Positions 44,128 to 53,244 of a stretch of DNA of 64,000 bases are shown here, piece by piece; the first letter of the stretch is position 1; every line of letters begins with the position of its first letter. The notes under the pieces were generated by a model. The model saw only the letters and a program-made list of their open reading frames with translations. It did no database searches and was not told the DNA's origin. The DNA comes from Cytophagales bacterium (GTDB lineage Bacteria; Bacteroidota; Bacteroidia; Cytophagales; Cyclobacteriaceae), in contig JADBYQ010000013.1 of NCBI GenBank assembly GCA_020402945.1, positions 1 through 64,000 on the forward strand. Direction: 5' to 3'. The translations under genes and the position numbers were made by a program.

Positions 44128-45518
44128 AAAATGCATTGAAGATCACAATCGGCTTTTTGCTTTGTCTCACTTTCGTTTATCAAAGCGAGGCGCAAAAACA
44201 AACACCTCCTGCAGGTGGTACGCCAAAAGATTTTAAACTTCCAGAGAAGAAAGTGAGCCAACTTCCCAATGGCCTTCGCTCTACATTGGTTCAATATGGC
44301 GCTGTACCAAAAGCAGAGGTACAATTAATTATCAAAACTGGAAATATTCATGAATCTGCAAACGAAGTTTGGTTGGCTGACCTGACAGGTTTGTTGATGA
44401 AGGAAGGAACCACCACCAAAACCTTTAAAGAAATTTCTAAAAAGGTGGCGGGTATGGGCGGAAACATCAATGTAAGCACAGGAATGGATAATGTTACGAT
44501 TAGCGGCTCTGTGTTGTCGGAGTTTGTTCCAGAACTTGTGCGAGTTATTGCTGACTTAGTGATGAATCCGGCTCTTCCTGCAAAGGAAGTAGATCGATTA
44601 AAAGCGGATTTAAAAAGGCAACTGACGGTTGAGAAGTCTGGTCCCCAATCTCAAGCCACTGAAAGATTTTTCCAGATCGTCTACAAAGATCACCCGTATG
44701 GCAGGTACTACCCAACAGCAGAAATGATCGATAGCTACACGGCTGAAAAAGCAAAAAACTTTTTTGAGAAAAATTTTGGCGCGAAGCGTTCAGTCATTTA
44801 TGTGGTTGGAAAATTTGATGAAGTCGAAGTAAACAAGGCAATTAATGATTCATTTACCTCCTGGAAAGCAGGTGCCGAAATTGATTTCCCGGCTGCTACT
44901 CCCACACGCACAAACGAGATTGCGATGATCGATCGTAAGGACGCACCTCAAACAACAGTCATTCTAGGATTGCCAACACTAACACCAAAGGACAAGGACT
45001 ACATGGCTCTTCAAGTTACCAACTCACTACTGGGTGGTTCTTTCGGTTCTCGAATTACGAGTAACATTCGAGAAGACAAAGGATATACCTATTCACCCTA
45101 TAGTACAATACAAAACCGAAAAGGAGTTTCCCTTTGGTACGAGGAAGCAGATGTAACTAGTGAACATACGGGAGAGTCATTGCGCGAAATTTCAAAAGAG
45201 ATAAAAAAGTTACAAACAGAGAATCCTTCCAAAGAAGAATTAGAAGGGATTCAGCGCTATATGGCCGGAACGTTCGTTTTGCAAAATTCAAACCCGGGCG
45301 GAATTATCAGTCAACTTAACTTTATTGATCTACACGAATTGGACGAGAGCTATCTGACCGATAGAGTAAAGAACATCTATGCGGTGACACCCGAGAAGGT
45401 GTCGCAAATAACAAAAGATCATTTTAAATATGAGGACATGACGCTCGTACTAGTGGGTGATAAGAAACAACTAGATCAACAAATCAAAATGCACAAGGAC
45501 GCGCAGAAGCTAAAATAA
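44124..45518 (+). CDS. M16 family peptidase homolog lacking the zinc motif (non-catalytic partner)
   Basis: 464 residues with an N-terminal signal peptide (ends SEAQ). The region where HxxEH should be reads VWLADLTGLLMKEGTTTKTFKEIS, with no His or zinc-binding Glu, so it is probably inactive. The C-terminal domain keeps the substrate-binding FGSRITSNIREDKGYTYSPYS motif, where Arg and Tyr contact peptide in active relatives. Overlap with the upstream catalytic gene by 4 bases supports a fixed 1:1 complex. Confidence 0.93.
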   Translation: MKNALKITIGFLLCLTFVYQSEAQKQTPPAGGTPKDFKLPEKKVSQLPNGLRSTLVQYGAVPKAEVQLIIKTGNIHESANEVWLADLTGLLMKEGTTTKTFKEISKKVAGMGGNINVSTGMDNVTISGSVLSEFVPELVRVIADLVMNPALPAKEVDRLKADLKRQLTVEKSGPQSQATERFFQIVYKDHPYGRYYPTAEMIDSYTAEKAKNFFEKNFGAKRSVIYVVGKFDEVEVNKAINDSFTSWKAGAEIDFPAATPTRTNEIAMIDRKDAPQTTVILGLPTLTPKDKDYMALQVTNSLLGGSFGSRITSNIREDKGYTYSPYSTIQNRKGVSLWYEEADVTSEHTGESLREISKEIKKLQTENPSKEELEGIQRYMAGTFVLQNSNPGGIISQLNFIDLHELDESYLTDRVKNIYAVTPEKVSQITKDHFKYEDMTLVLVGDKKQLDQQIKMHKDAQKLK

Positions 45519-45539
45519 ACCAGCCTCGGAAATGCTTAA

Positions 45540-45570
45540 AAAAAGTCAGGCGCAATACCTGACTTTTTTT
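45540..45570 (+). terminator. Intrinsic terminator after the M16 operon
   Basis: 11-bp stem AAAAAGTCAGG/CCTGACTTTTT with a 7-base loop and trailing T-run. Confidence 0.9.
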
Positions 45571-45576
45571 ATATGA

Positions 45577-45651
45577 TCAGTAGCCTCCATGATACTTTCT
45601 AAAGAACCATTCGGTGAGAGCAAGTAGCAGAAAAATCACTAATACGTGTGA
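45577..45651 (-). pseudogene. Duplicated 3' end of the VWA-like membrane protein gene
   Basis: The minus-strand frame encodes LVIFLLLALTEWFFRKYHGGY then stop, matching the end of the gene at 46474 (FLLLALIATEWFFRKYHGGY). The last 40 bases (45576-45615 and 46473-46512) differ at only two positions. It directly follows the higA stop. Either a leftover gene end displaced when the toxin-antitoxin module entered, or the end of a lost tandem paralog. Confidence 0.75.
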
Positions 45652-45652
45652 A

Positions 45653-46012
45653 CTAAATTCCAAGAACAATGGAAGCATCTATTCCCAGCTTCAGGCTTAT
45701 TTCCCTAGCTACTTTTAAAGTGGGTTCGCTCTTGCCATTAAGGTATTCACTTACTCTGGATGTACTCACCCCCAAAAGCTCGGATAGCCGTTTTTGATTC
45801 AATCCCATTTCGGCCATGCGCAATTTAAGGACTTCAACAAGCGAAGTTTTTTTCACCGGATAGTTTCGCTCCTCATATTCTGCTACGAGATCAGACAATA
45901 CATTTAGTTCTACATACCCTTTCGCATCTTTGTTTTCAATATTATCTGGGTTTTGTAGAAGTTCTTCCACGCGCTCAACAATAGCGTTGTAGTCCTTTTC
46001 TGTCTTTATCAT
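45653..46012 (-). CDS. higA: HigA-type antitoxin with XRE helix-turn-helix
   Basis: Neutralises HigB and represses the operon. 119 residues. The N-terminal helical region (YNAIVERVEELLQNPDN) presumably binds the toxin; the C-terminal HTH_XRE domain (residues about 60-115) includes LNQKRLSELLGVSTSRVSEYLNGKSEPTLKVAREIS. Toxin-first order (higB then higA, 3-base gap) is the hallmark of the HigBA family. A short remnant of a neighbouring gene follows its stop. Confidence 0.92.
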   Translation of the reverse strand: MIKTEKDYNAIVERVEELLQNPDNIENKDAKGYVELNVLSDLVAEYEERNYPVKKTSLVEVLKLRMAEMGLNQKRLSELLGVSTSRVSEYLNGKSEPTLKVAREISLKLGIDASIVLGI

Positions 46013-46015
46013 AAG

Positions 46016-46312
46016 TCAAATATTTTCAATTTCCTTAATCTTATCATAGTCTGCGTGTGTACCGATAAACCTGATGTAAACTTTTTTCGCATTAAATGAA
46101 ATAATAGCTACCAATCGGTAATCATTTCCTTTGATATTGAAAACGAAACGATGATTCCCCACGTAGTCAACTTTATTAAAATCTAGCCTAAGATCGTTCA
46201 GATTCTCCCAATTTTTTTTCGTCACGGTATGGTACCAAAAGTTTAAAGAGATTTCGGAATCGGGATGTAATTCTGAAAATGCCGTTATCCTTTTATAAGT
46301 CACTATACGCAT
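46016..46312 (-). CDS. higB: HigB-type mRNA interferase toxin
   Basis: RelE-fold ribosome-dependent endoribonuclease. 98 residues: FWYHTVTKKNWENLNDLRLDFNKVDYV, then NHRFVFNIKGNDYRLVAII and the C-terminal KKVYIRFIGTHADYDKI, where the conserved His and Arg/Lys residues of HigB lie. Starts 18 bases below a clear promoter. Complete, so probably active. Confidence 0.93.
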   Translation of the reverse strand: MRIVTYKRITAFSELHPDSEISLNFWYHTVTKKNWENLNDLRLDFNKVDYVGNHRFVFNIKGNDYRLVAIISFNAKKVYIRFIGTHADYDKIKEIENI

Positions 46313-46330
46313 TTTAGGTCTTCATTTTTG

Positions 46331-46384
46331 CAAAAATAGGCCATAATATTACAAATTTCAATATAAAATTCTATTATTTGTAAT
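46331..46384 (-). promoter_or_regulatory. Promoter and candidate HigA operator of higBA
   Basis: On the minus strand, -33 TTG (46361-46359), 20-base spacer and -7 TATTTTTG (46338-46331). An inverted repeat ATTACAAAT (46348-46356)/ATTTGTAAT (46376-46384) overlaps the -33 region, a suitable autorepression site. Confidence 0.6.
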
Positions 46385-46473
46385 AAATCTAATGGGAGAA
46401 ACCTGTTAATCGGCAACAAAAAAGAAGTTATTCTCGCGCCCTTCTGCAATTGAACTTTATGCAATAAAGGAAA

Positions 46474-48549
46474 TCAGTAGCCTCCGTGATACTTTCTAAA
46501 AAACCATTCGGTAGCAATTAGAGCAAGCAACAGAAAGCAAAACCATTTCAAGTTAATCAGTGAATTGAATGACTCGTTAGATCGAATAATGGCTTGGGGC
46601 TTCTCGTTTTCAACATCGGTTTTTAGCTGGGTAATTTCGTTAGCCAGATAAAATTTACCACCTGTCGCCAGTGACAACTTCCTTAGCAATCCAAAATCTG
46701 CGGTGAGATTTTGAGATTCAATATTTTGTGCGGTTACTAAAAACTGGCCACCTACCTGTTCACGCTTTCCCTGAATGTCAGTAGAAGATTTGAATTGATA
46801 CACACCTTCAAGCAAGCCACCTATTTGATAACGACTGCCGCCCGGGCTTGTGGTGTACTGATAAGAAGTAATTTCCCCCTTTTCGTTTTTTAATTCAATT
46901 GCGATAGTGTTGCCATAAATCGGTTCGAATAAATCATTGTATAGTTGACTTTCGATAACCACTGGTGTTGCTTCACTGAATTCGTTCTGAATCGCAAAGC
47001 TTCTGAATTTTCGTTTGTCCTCCAACGTGCTTAGGTATTGGATCAGTTTAGAGAACACATCATCAAATACAATTGTTTTTTCTGTGTTGCTATACTCACT
47101 CATTCTCCATTTCCAAAATCCCTCTCCTACGATTGCTGCCACCTTATGTTTGTCTTCTGCCCAAGTGAGTAACAAGGGTCGGTCGGTTGCCACACTTCCT
47201 ATTCGTTGATACAACAAAATAGATGCATTTGTGGGGAACGAAAATTTTCCGAAGGGCACATTCAGAGGTGGATACTTTGTAAACACGCCATTGCTGTTCT
47301 CCAAAAAGTTAAAGTCGCGAAAGGTTGTATTTATTACTGGTGTCACCTCGTCCCATTGCCCATTGCCTTCAAAATTTAACGGAATCTGATTAGCAACGAG
47401 TTGACGTAAATTGGATTGCATTCCAATAATCAACAGTAACGATGCTGATGAATTTTTAAACTGTTGGTACAGACTGGCGGTTCTGTTGTTGCGATCTGCC
47501 ACTTGATGAAAAATGACCAATTCAGCAGCACCTGGCTTAAGCATTGCAGGGTTCAGTTCCGTTACTCCCGGAATATGCACAACTAACTCATAATTGAAGT
47601 TATTGTCTACTACTGCTTTGATGGCTTTTATATCCGGGTGAGGAGCTGGAGCAATCAACAAAATTTTCTTTCGTCCTTCGACTACCTCCACAAAAAAACT
47701 AAATCTATTATTTTTTAGTGATGCTTCTCCGCGAGCAGGTTCTACTACAACATCTAACCGCTGAATACCTTTTTCTAACGCTTCAATTGAAAAGTCAAAG
47801 CCAAGGAATGAATTTGTGCCTGAATCCTTTTGTTGGGTGGAAAGTACTTTGCCATTCTTTAAAACCGAGATCGTTACCTTCTGGTTTGGCAATTCCTGAA
47901 CTATCACTTCAGCACGAACGGGAAATTTGTTTCCTTGATAAGTAATCTTGTTGTAGGCAACATTTTTTAGCACCAGATCAACGCGATTCGTTGTGTCCCC
48001 TACACCGATTGTAGATATAGGCACGCGACCGGGAGAATAAAGAGGTGACGTTCCGGTATTATATATACCATCTGAAATCAATACAATGCCTGCCAAATTC
48101 TTTCCCTCATACCGGGCAGTGACACCTCGTATAGCGGAGGTCAAATCGGATGTTGGACTCGTAAAATGAACCTTATCAGTCGGGCTATTGTCTAAATTTG
48201 TTGTGGTGATTTCATAGCCTTGCGCCTTAAACTTGTTCTTTGCATCCTCAATTTCTTTCAGGAGGCGTCTTCGAGCTAAAGAGTCAGTAGATTCCTGAAC
48301 AGAATTTGAATTATCGATAAGAAAAGCTACGGTGGGCTTTTCAACAATTTGATTAGTAATCTTTAGAATTGGCCCCAACAGCAAAACTGCAAGAAGCGCA
48401 ACCAGTATTGCCCGCAATACAAATAGAAATTGATTTACTCTTTTCGACCACGGTGCCTTTGCGTTGTACAATAGAAAAGAATATCCTAGTCCTACCGCCA
48501 GGCAAAGAAGAATATAAAATGGTGATGACTCAAATTGAAGGCTTTTCAC
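46474..48549 (-). CDS. Large membrane protein with von Willebrand A-like domain
   Basis: 691 residues. Two N-terminal membrane helices (residues about 10-25 and 38-62), then a VWA-like domain with AFLIDNSNSVQES (a MIDAS-like DxSxS is altered to DNSNS) and LAGIVLISDGIYNTGTSPL. A long beta-rich periplasmic part follows with a Rossmann-like or glutamine-amidotransferase-like middle. One C-terminal membrane helix (WFCFLLLALIATEWFF) ends in RKYHGGY. Related Bacteroidota proteins sit near Bat or MoxR genes but the function is unknown. Its last 40 bases are duplicated beyond higBA. Confidence 0.82.
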   Translation of the reverse strand: MKSLQFESSPFYILLCLAVGLGYSFLLYNAKAPWSKRVNQFLFVLRAILVALLAVLLLGPILKITNQIVEKPTVAFLIDNSNSVQESTDSLARRRLLKEIEDAKNKFKAQGYEITTTNLDNSPTDKVHFTSPTSDLTSAIRGVTARYEGKNLAGIVLISDGIYNTGTSPLYSPGRVPISTIGVGDTTNRVDLVLKNVAYNKITYQGNKFPVRAEVIVQELPNQKVTISVLKNGKVLSTQQKDSGTNSFLGFDFSIEALEKGIQRLDVVVEPARGEASLKNNRFSFFVEVVEGRKKILLIAPAPHPDIKAIKAVVDNNFNYELVVHIPGVTELNPAMLKPGAAELVIFHQVADRNNRTASLYQQFKNSSASLLLIIGMQSNLRQLVANQIPLNFEGNGQWDEVTPVINTTFRDFNFLENSNGVFTKYPPLNVPFGKFSFPTNASILLYQRIGSVATDRPLLLTWAEDKHKVAAIVGEGFWKWRMSEYSNTEKTIVFDDVFSKLIQYLSTLEDKRKFRSFAIQNEFSEATPVVIESQLYNDLFEPIYGNTIAIELKNEKGEITSYQYTTSPGGSRYQIGGLLEGVYQFKSSTDIQGKREQVGGQFLVTAQNIESQNLTADFGLLRKLSLATGGKFYLANEITQLKTDVENEKPQAIIRSNESFNSLINLKWFCFLLLALIATEWFFRKYHGGY

Positions 48550-48587
48550 TTATTCATTTTTTGTAAGGGCTTTCATGATCATCCCTT

Positions 48588-49853
48588 CTAGTATCCATAT
48601 TTCTCCTTCCAGAGTTTCCTGAGGTGACTTCTCATTTCCAGCTCGCGCGTATTATTTCCCGGTTCGTAGAATTTAGTCCCTTGAATTTGCTCTGGCAAAA
48701 ATTCCATATTCGCAAAATTCCCCTCAAATCCATGGGCATATTGGTAATTCTTACCGTAATCCAAATCCTTCATCAACTTCGTGGGCGCATTTCGAATTGC
48801 CAAAGGTACTGATAGATCGCCTGTTTCACGCACAGATTTTAATGCCAATTCAATTGCCATATAACTTGCGTTACTCTTTGCAGAGCTGGCTAAGTAGGTA
48901 GCGCATTGCGCAAGGATTATTCTTGCTTCTGGGTAGCCGATCAAATTTACAGCTTGAAAAGTTGTGGTTGCCATTACCAAAGCCGTTGGATTGGCATTGC
49001 CAATATCTTCAGAAGCAAGAATCACCATTCTCCGCGCAATAAATTTCACGTCTTCGCCCCCTTCAATCATCCGTGCTAAGTAGTAGACGGCTGCGTTTGG
49101 ATCGCTGCCACGAATTGACTTGATAAAAGCGGAAATAATATCATAATGTTGCTCACCGCTTTTGTCATAGATGGCAATATGCTTTTGGGCCAGGTTCATC
49201 ACCAGCTCATCGGTAACAATTACATCACCTGCAATGGCTTCCGCAATCAAATCAACCAAATTGAGCAGTTTTCGTGCATCTCCTCCTGAAATAGCAATGA
49301 GCGCCTGTCTTTCCTTGATTTTAATGGTACGCTTATTTAGACTTTCATCTTGGCTAAGTGCATGTTCTGCCAATTGTATTAACTCATCGTCAGTTAGAGG
49401 CTTCAGCACATATACTTGGCACCGGGAAAGCAAAGCGGAGTTGACCTCAAACGAAGGGTTCTCGGTTGTGGCTCCAATCAGTGTAATGGTTCCTTTCTCC
49501 ACGGCACCAAGCAACGCATCCTGTTGCGATTTATTAAAGCGATGAATCTCATCGATAAACAAAATTGCACGATTGCTGTACTTCGCTTTTTCAATCACTT
49601 CGCGCACATCTTTCACACCCGCACTGACAGCACTCAAAATGTGAAACGGGCGCTTAACCTCATTGGCGATAATGTTTGCAATCGTTGTTTTGCCCACACC
49701 GGGTGGCCCCCACAAAATCATGGAAGGCACATTGCCGGTTTCAATCGCTTTTCTAATGATTCCGTTCATCCCCACTAAATGACTTTGTCCTACTAAGTCT
49801 TCTAACTTAGAAGGTCGCATGCGTTCAGCTAGTGGCGTAGAAGAGTTCAGCAT
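48588..49853 (-). CDS. rarA: Replication-associated recombination protein A (RarA/MgsA)
   Basis: AAA+ clamp-loader-like ATPase acting at stalled forks. Walker A GPPGVGKTTIAN (residues about 49-60), Walker B ILFIDEIHRFNKSQQDALL, sensor 1 IGATTENPSFEVNSALLSR, then the RarA tetramerisation region with LARMIEGGEDVKFIARRMVILASEDIGNANP and PEARIILAQCATYLASSAKSN. 421 residues, standard. Monocistronic or leading the small frame region downstream of threonine aldolase. Confidence 0.96.
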   Translation of the reverse strand: MLNSSTPLAERMRPSKLEDLVGQSHLVGMNGIIRKAIETGNVPSMILWGPPGVGKTTIANIIANEVKRPFHILSAVSAGVKDVREVIEKAKYSNRAILFIDEIHRFNKSQQDALLGAVEKGTITLIGATTENPSFEVNSALLSRCQVYVLKPLTDDELIQLAEHALSQDESLNKRTIKIKERQALIAISGGDARKLLNLVDLIAEAIAGDVIVTDELVMNLAQKHIAIYDKSGEQHYDIISAFIKSIRGSDPNAAVYYLARMIEGGEDVKFIARRMVILASEDIGNANPTALVMATTTFQAVNLIGYPEARIILAQCATYLASSAKSNASYMAIELALKSVRETGDLSVPLAIRNAPTKLMKDLDYGKNYQYAHGFEGNFANMEFLPEQIQGTKFYEPGNNTRELEMRSHLRKLWKEKYGY

Positions 49854-49856
49854 TTA

Positions 49857-49961
49857 CTAAATGAAAAACAAAAGAAACAACACATTGATCGCAAAGCCCT
49901 TTTGCTCGGCATCAATCATGCCCTCCGATACTGGTATCGATTTTCCTAACTCATCCATCAT
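49857..49961 (-). CDS. Possible 34-residue membrane peptide overlapping the threonine aldolase stop
   Basis: The ATG at 49961 overlaps the aldolase TGA (ATGA), the usual sign of coupled translation. The peptide reads [20 protein letters not shown] followed by a hydrophobic tail NVLFLLFFI. Codons look normal, but the length is so small that chance cannot be excluded. No family recognised. Confidence 0.28.
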   Translation of the reverse strand: MMDELGKSIPVSEGMIDAEQKGFAINVLFLLFFI

Positions 49962-50983
49962 GAGAAATGAAGTTGATTTAATATGGTGATAGTACTTTGA
50001 AGCATGGCGTCATCAAAATCCAAATGCGTTACCAATCGGATTTCGGTAGCACTAAATGCCAATGCTTTGATGTTGTGTTCTGCTATTTTTTCCAGAAACA
50101 GGGCAGGACTTACGCTAGCCACTAGTTCAAAAATAACAATATTGGTATCTACGGGCATCACTGACTTAACAAACGAAAGTTGTTGGAGACATTCGCCAAT
50201 CACTTTTGCGCGTGCATGATCCTCCTTCAACCTGCCAATGTGATTGTCGAGTGCATAAATTCCGGCAGCAGCGAGGAACCCTGCTTGTCGCCAGGCTCCA
50301 CCAAATACTTTCCGCATCCTCCGTGCCTTTTTTGCAAACTCCTTTTTGCAAACCAATACGGAACCAACAGGCGCACCTAATCCTTTGGAGAGACAGATCG
50401 AGATCGTGTCGAAGTATTTACCATAGTCGCCAGCCTTTTCTCCCGTGGCTACTAATGCATTGAATAGCCTCGCACCATCCAAGTGCATATGCAAGTTTTT
50501 AGAACGAGCGAATGCACTTATCTTCTCAATATCCTTCAGCGAATAAAAACTTCCCGCTTCGCGAACTACCGTGTTCTCCAACGCTACGACAGCTGTGCGT
50601 GGATAATGTTGATCATCGTTGTTGATGTTGGCCGCAATTTCATCGACCGAAACTCTTCCGCGGTCACCGGCTAATAGCTTCACACTAACATGGCTATTGC
50701 CCATCAGCCCACCGCCCTCGTATTTATAAATGTGGGCGCCTTTGTAACAGATCACCTCATCGTAAGGCTGCGTAAGAACATTGATTCCAATTTGATTGGT
50801 CATGGTACCGCTGGGGCAATACACGGCTGCATCCATCCCAAGCAAGGCTGCGCATTTTTCTTCTAGTTTATTTACTGTAGGATCCTCACCAAACACATCA
50901 TCGCCCACTGGCGCTGCAAACATAGCCTCTTTCATAGCTGGTGTTGGCTTGGTCACCGTATCACTTCGTAAATCGATTATCAT
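49958..50983 (-). CDS. ltaE: Low-specificity L-threonine aldolase
   Basis: PLP enzyme splitting L-threonine or allo-threonine to glycine and acetaldehyde. Recognised by [51 protein letters not shown], and the PLP lysine in [26 protein letters not shown] supplies the cofactor Asp. 341 residues. A 27-base gap separates it from the alkyltransferase-like gene upstream, so they may share a transcript. Confidence 0.95.
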   Translation of the reverse strand: MIIDLRSDTVTKPTPAMKEAMFAAPVGDDVFGEDPTVNKLEEKCAALLGMDAAVYCPSGTMTNQIGINVLTQPYDEVICYKGAHIYKYEGGGLMGNSHVSVKLLAGDRGRVSVDEIAANINNDDQHYPRTAVVALENTVVREAGSFYSLKDIEKISAFARSKNLHMHLDGARLFNALVATGEKAGDYGKYFDTISICLSKGLGAPVGSVLVCKKEFAKKARRMRKVFGGAWRQAGFLAAAGIYALDNHIGRLKEDHARAKVIGECLQQLSFVKSVMPVDTNIVIFELVASVSPALFLEKIAEHNIKALAFSATEIRLVTHLDFDDAMLQSTITILNQLHFS

Positions 50984-51010
50984 GCAGAAAAAATTGTTCG
51001 CTTTTTATTT

Positions 51011-51373
51011 TTATAATAACTCCTTTGCCGGATCCCAAAATTTTTTGTCAAAATCTTGAACCTGATCCTTGACCACTTTCACGCCTTCTTTCTCGAGGCT
51101 CTTTTGCATGGCGCTGGGCGGGGAAAAATGATGCTTGCCAGTTAGTAGCCCGTGCCGATTGACAACCCTGTGTGCGGCAACTCCTTTTTCTGTGTGGGCC
51201 GCATTCATCGCCCAACCTACCATGCGCGCACTCATTTTGGTTCCCAGGTAATTTGCGATGGCTCCATAGCTAGTTACGCGTCCTTTCGGTACTAGACGTA
51301 CTACCTCATACACATCAGCAAAGAAATTATTCTCTTTTTTCTGTGTTGAGACGGGCAGCTTTCTTGCGGTCAT
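51011..51373 (-). CDS. Alkyltransferase-like protein (ATL, MGMT family without acceptor Cys)
   Basis: Start at 51373 ([13 protein letters not shown]); the frame extends to 51469 but that part looks non-coding. DNA-binding domain of O6-alkylguanine-DNA alkyltransferases: [27 protein letters not shown] with [11 protein letters not shown] (helix-turn-helix and Arg finger). Where alkyltransferases have PCHRV, this reads [10 protein letters not shown], so the acceptor Cys is replaced by Ala. ATL proteins bind O6-alkylguanine and flag it for nucleotide excision repair. 120 residues. Confidence 0.9.
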   Translation of the reverse strand: MTARKLPVSTQKKENNFFADVYEVVRLVPKGRVTSYGAIANYLGTKMSARMVGWAMNAAHTEKGVAAHRVVNRHGLLTGKHHFSPPSAMQKSLEKEGVKVVKDQVQDFDKKFWDPAKELL

Positions 51374-51485
51374 TCCCTCAAAGTAAGCTACCTTTTCGGA
51401 GGAAAAAAAAGAGATGGAATAGATATTTCCTATCCAAAAGAGATATCCTTGAGCTAGATTTGCAGGCATTAAAATACTAAGTTGA

Positions 51486-53009
51486 ATGTACAGGTGTTTT
51501 GTTTTTCTTTTGTTACTACCGGGCTTTCTGAACAGTCAAAGTTTCATTTTTCCATCTGCCGAGAATTGGACGGAACTGAGGGAGGGTCAGACGTTTTCCT
51601 TTAAACTAGATGTGACGGAAGCAGAAAAACCGAAATACACGCTGGAAGGAGTAAATGGCTATCGGGTTACATTTGACACATTAGGGCATTTTTCGTGGAC
51701 ACCCTCTTTCGATCTCGTAGATCGACTGGAAAAACAAAAAGAGATTCCTCTTTTGTTTCAAGCGGAATGGAAGAGTGGGCATCGCATCCGAAAGTCAGTT
51801 TCTTTTCTCGTGTTCCACCAAAACCGTCCACCCATAGTCGATGATCTGCCAACATTCTATGTCAAGCAATCTACTCAGAATCAATACCAGATTTCAGATG
51901 ACTATGTAACTGACCTCGATGGCGATCCCATAAGTTATAAACCCATTGTTTCGCAAATGCCCGAAGGAATGCATTTTTCATCTCAAGGTCTTATCACGTG
52001 GAATCCTTCGCGCAATCAATTCATTGCACTAAAAAACAATCCGTTGGCAGTCGAGTTTGTCGCGCAAGACCAACCCGATAAACTGGAGACAAAGGCGCGA
52101 ATTAGGATTGCCCAGACGCAGCTAGACCTTCCTCCCGATTTGCTTTTGCTTCCGGGAGATTCAGTCTTTACCATAAAAGAAGATGAACGCTTAAACATTA
52201 AGATTTACGCCTCAGATCCCAACGGAGATGAAAACCTGACAAACTTTGGCTTTGTAGCTTCTGACAGCGGTGTCCCTGAGAGCGCTCTGCAAAAGAGCAA
52301 CTCTGCACAAGGTGAGTTTACCTGGCTACCTGGCTACGGCTTTGTTGACGAATCTGAGAAAACGAAAACGTTCCGTCTCACTTTTTTCATTTTGGATAAA
52401 TCGGGCAATCGGGTTGAACGCCATGCAAAAATCAAAGTCGTTGATACCGAGAACCTGGAAGAAAAAGACAAGTCGTTGTTTCAGAAATACAAGAACTCAC
52501 TCGTGAGCGCCAAAGCTCTTATTGACCGTTTGGATGAAAATCATGAAAAACTTAGCAAAACCCTTAAGCAAGCTAAAAAAGGAAAAAAGCATCGGGCGAT
52601 TTTAAACGCTTCCCTTGGCGCCACTACTGGCTTATCACCTGTTATACTTTCCAATGATCCAAACAGCTATAGGGCAGTTTCGGCCATTGGGGGAACGACA
52701 GTGTTAACGCTGGGAACATTAGAAGCAACCGAGGTAATTGGAAAATCAAAAAACGAGATTTTAGATAAACTAAAAATCAACGTTGAAATCCGCAACCAAC
52801 TTCAATTGGAAGGCGACAATTTTGCCCGAAAATATGCCCTGAAGTCAGCACGAAGAGAGAAGACTTTTGATGTTGACCGAGACAAATTACTACCCATCAT
52901 TAATAACCAAAAGTTGGAGTTTTTGGAGTTGAGCGCAGAACAGACCGCTCAGCCCAAGTTTGACAACAAGGAGATCAAAAAGACTTTTATTGATTTTAGT
53001 GAAGAGTGA
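51486..53009 (+). CDS. Exported protein with putative Ig/cadherin-like domains and helical C-terminus
   Basis: 507 residues. Signal peptide about 1-18 (ends LNSQ). Three beta-sandwich repeats follow, each ending in a (F/I)(S/T)W(T/N/L)P motif: TLGHFSWTPSFD, SQGLITWNPSRNQF and AQGEFTWLPGYGF, typical of cadherin-like/He_PIG putative Ig domains; YVTDLDGDPISYKP and ASDPNGDENLTNFGF look calcium-binding. The last 170 residues are helical and basic with a small glycine-rich hydrophobic stretch (GATTGLSPVILS). Likely an envelope structural protein. Divergent from the ATL gene, 112 bases between starts. Confidence 0.75.
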   Translation: MYRCFVFLLLLPGFLNSQSFIFPSAENWTELREGQTFSFKLDVTEAEKPKYTLEGVNGYRVTFDTLGHFSWTPSFDLVDRLEKQKEIPLLFQAEWKSGHRIRKSVSFLVFHQNRPPIVDDLPTFYVKQSTQNQYQISDDYVTDLDGDPISYKPIVSQMPEGMHFSSQGLITWNPSRNQFIALKNNPLAVEFVAQDQPDKLETKARIRIAQTQLDLPPDLLLLPGDSVFTIKEDERLNIKIYASDPNGDENLTNFGFVASDSGVPESALQKSNSAQGEFTWLPGYGFVDESEKTKTFRLTFFILDKSGNRVERHAKIKVVDTENLEEKDKSLFQKYKNSLVSAKALIDRLDENHEKLSKTLKQAKKGKKHRAILNASLGATTGLSPVILSNDPNSYRAVSAIGGTTVLTLGTLEATEVIGKSKNEILDKLKINVEIRNQLQLEGDNFARKYALKSARREKTFDVDRDKLLPIINNQKLEFLELSAEQTAQPKFDNKEIKKTFIDFSEE

Positions 53010-53019
53010 AGCAAGGCAT

Positions 53020-53049
53020 TTGCCAAAAACAAAATAACGGTTACTTTTG
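53020..53049 (+). promoter_or_regulatory. tRNA-Ser promoter (TTG-N19-TACTTTTG)
   Basis: -33 TTG at 53020-53022 and -7 box at 53042-53049, with consensus spacing, 53 bases before the tRNA. Confidence 0.6.
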
Positions 53050-53101
53050 CAATCCTAAATCGCTAAAAACTTTCTTTCGCCAAGGCTACAGAGAGTAAAA
53101 C

Positions 53102-53191
53102 AGAGGAATGGTAGAGCGGTTTATTGCACCGGTCTTGAAAACCGGAGACCCTTCACGGGGTCCGGGGGTTCGAATCCCTCTTCCTCTGCCA
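53102..53191 (+). tRNA. tRNA-Ser (anticodon TGA)
   Basis: Acceptor AGAGGAA (53102-53108) pairs with TTCCTCT (53181-53187), then discriminator G and encoded CCA. Anticodon stem CCGGT/ACCGG encloses CTTGAAA with anticodon TGA at 53136-53138. A long variable arm (GAGACCCTTCACGGGGTC) marks serine. T-arm GGGGGTTCGAATCCC is intact. It decodes UCA and, by wobble, other UCN codons. Confidence 0.97.
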
Positions 53192-53226
53192 AAAAAACCT
53201 AGAGATTAATTTCTCTGGGTTTTTTT
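53191..53226 (+). terminator. Terminator of tRNA-Ser
   Basis: 15-bp stem (53191-53205 with 53212-53226, one G-U pair) ending in a T-run, immediately after the CCA end. Confidence 0.92.
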
Positions 53227-53244
53227 ATTTGGGCAATCTGGCCT

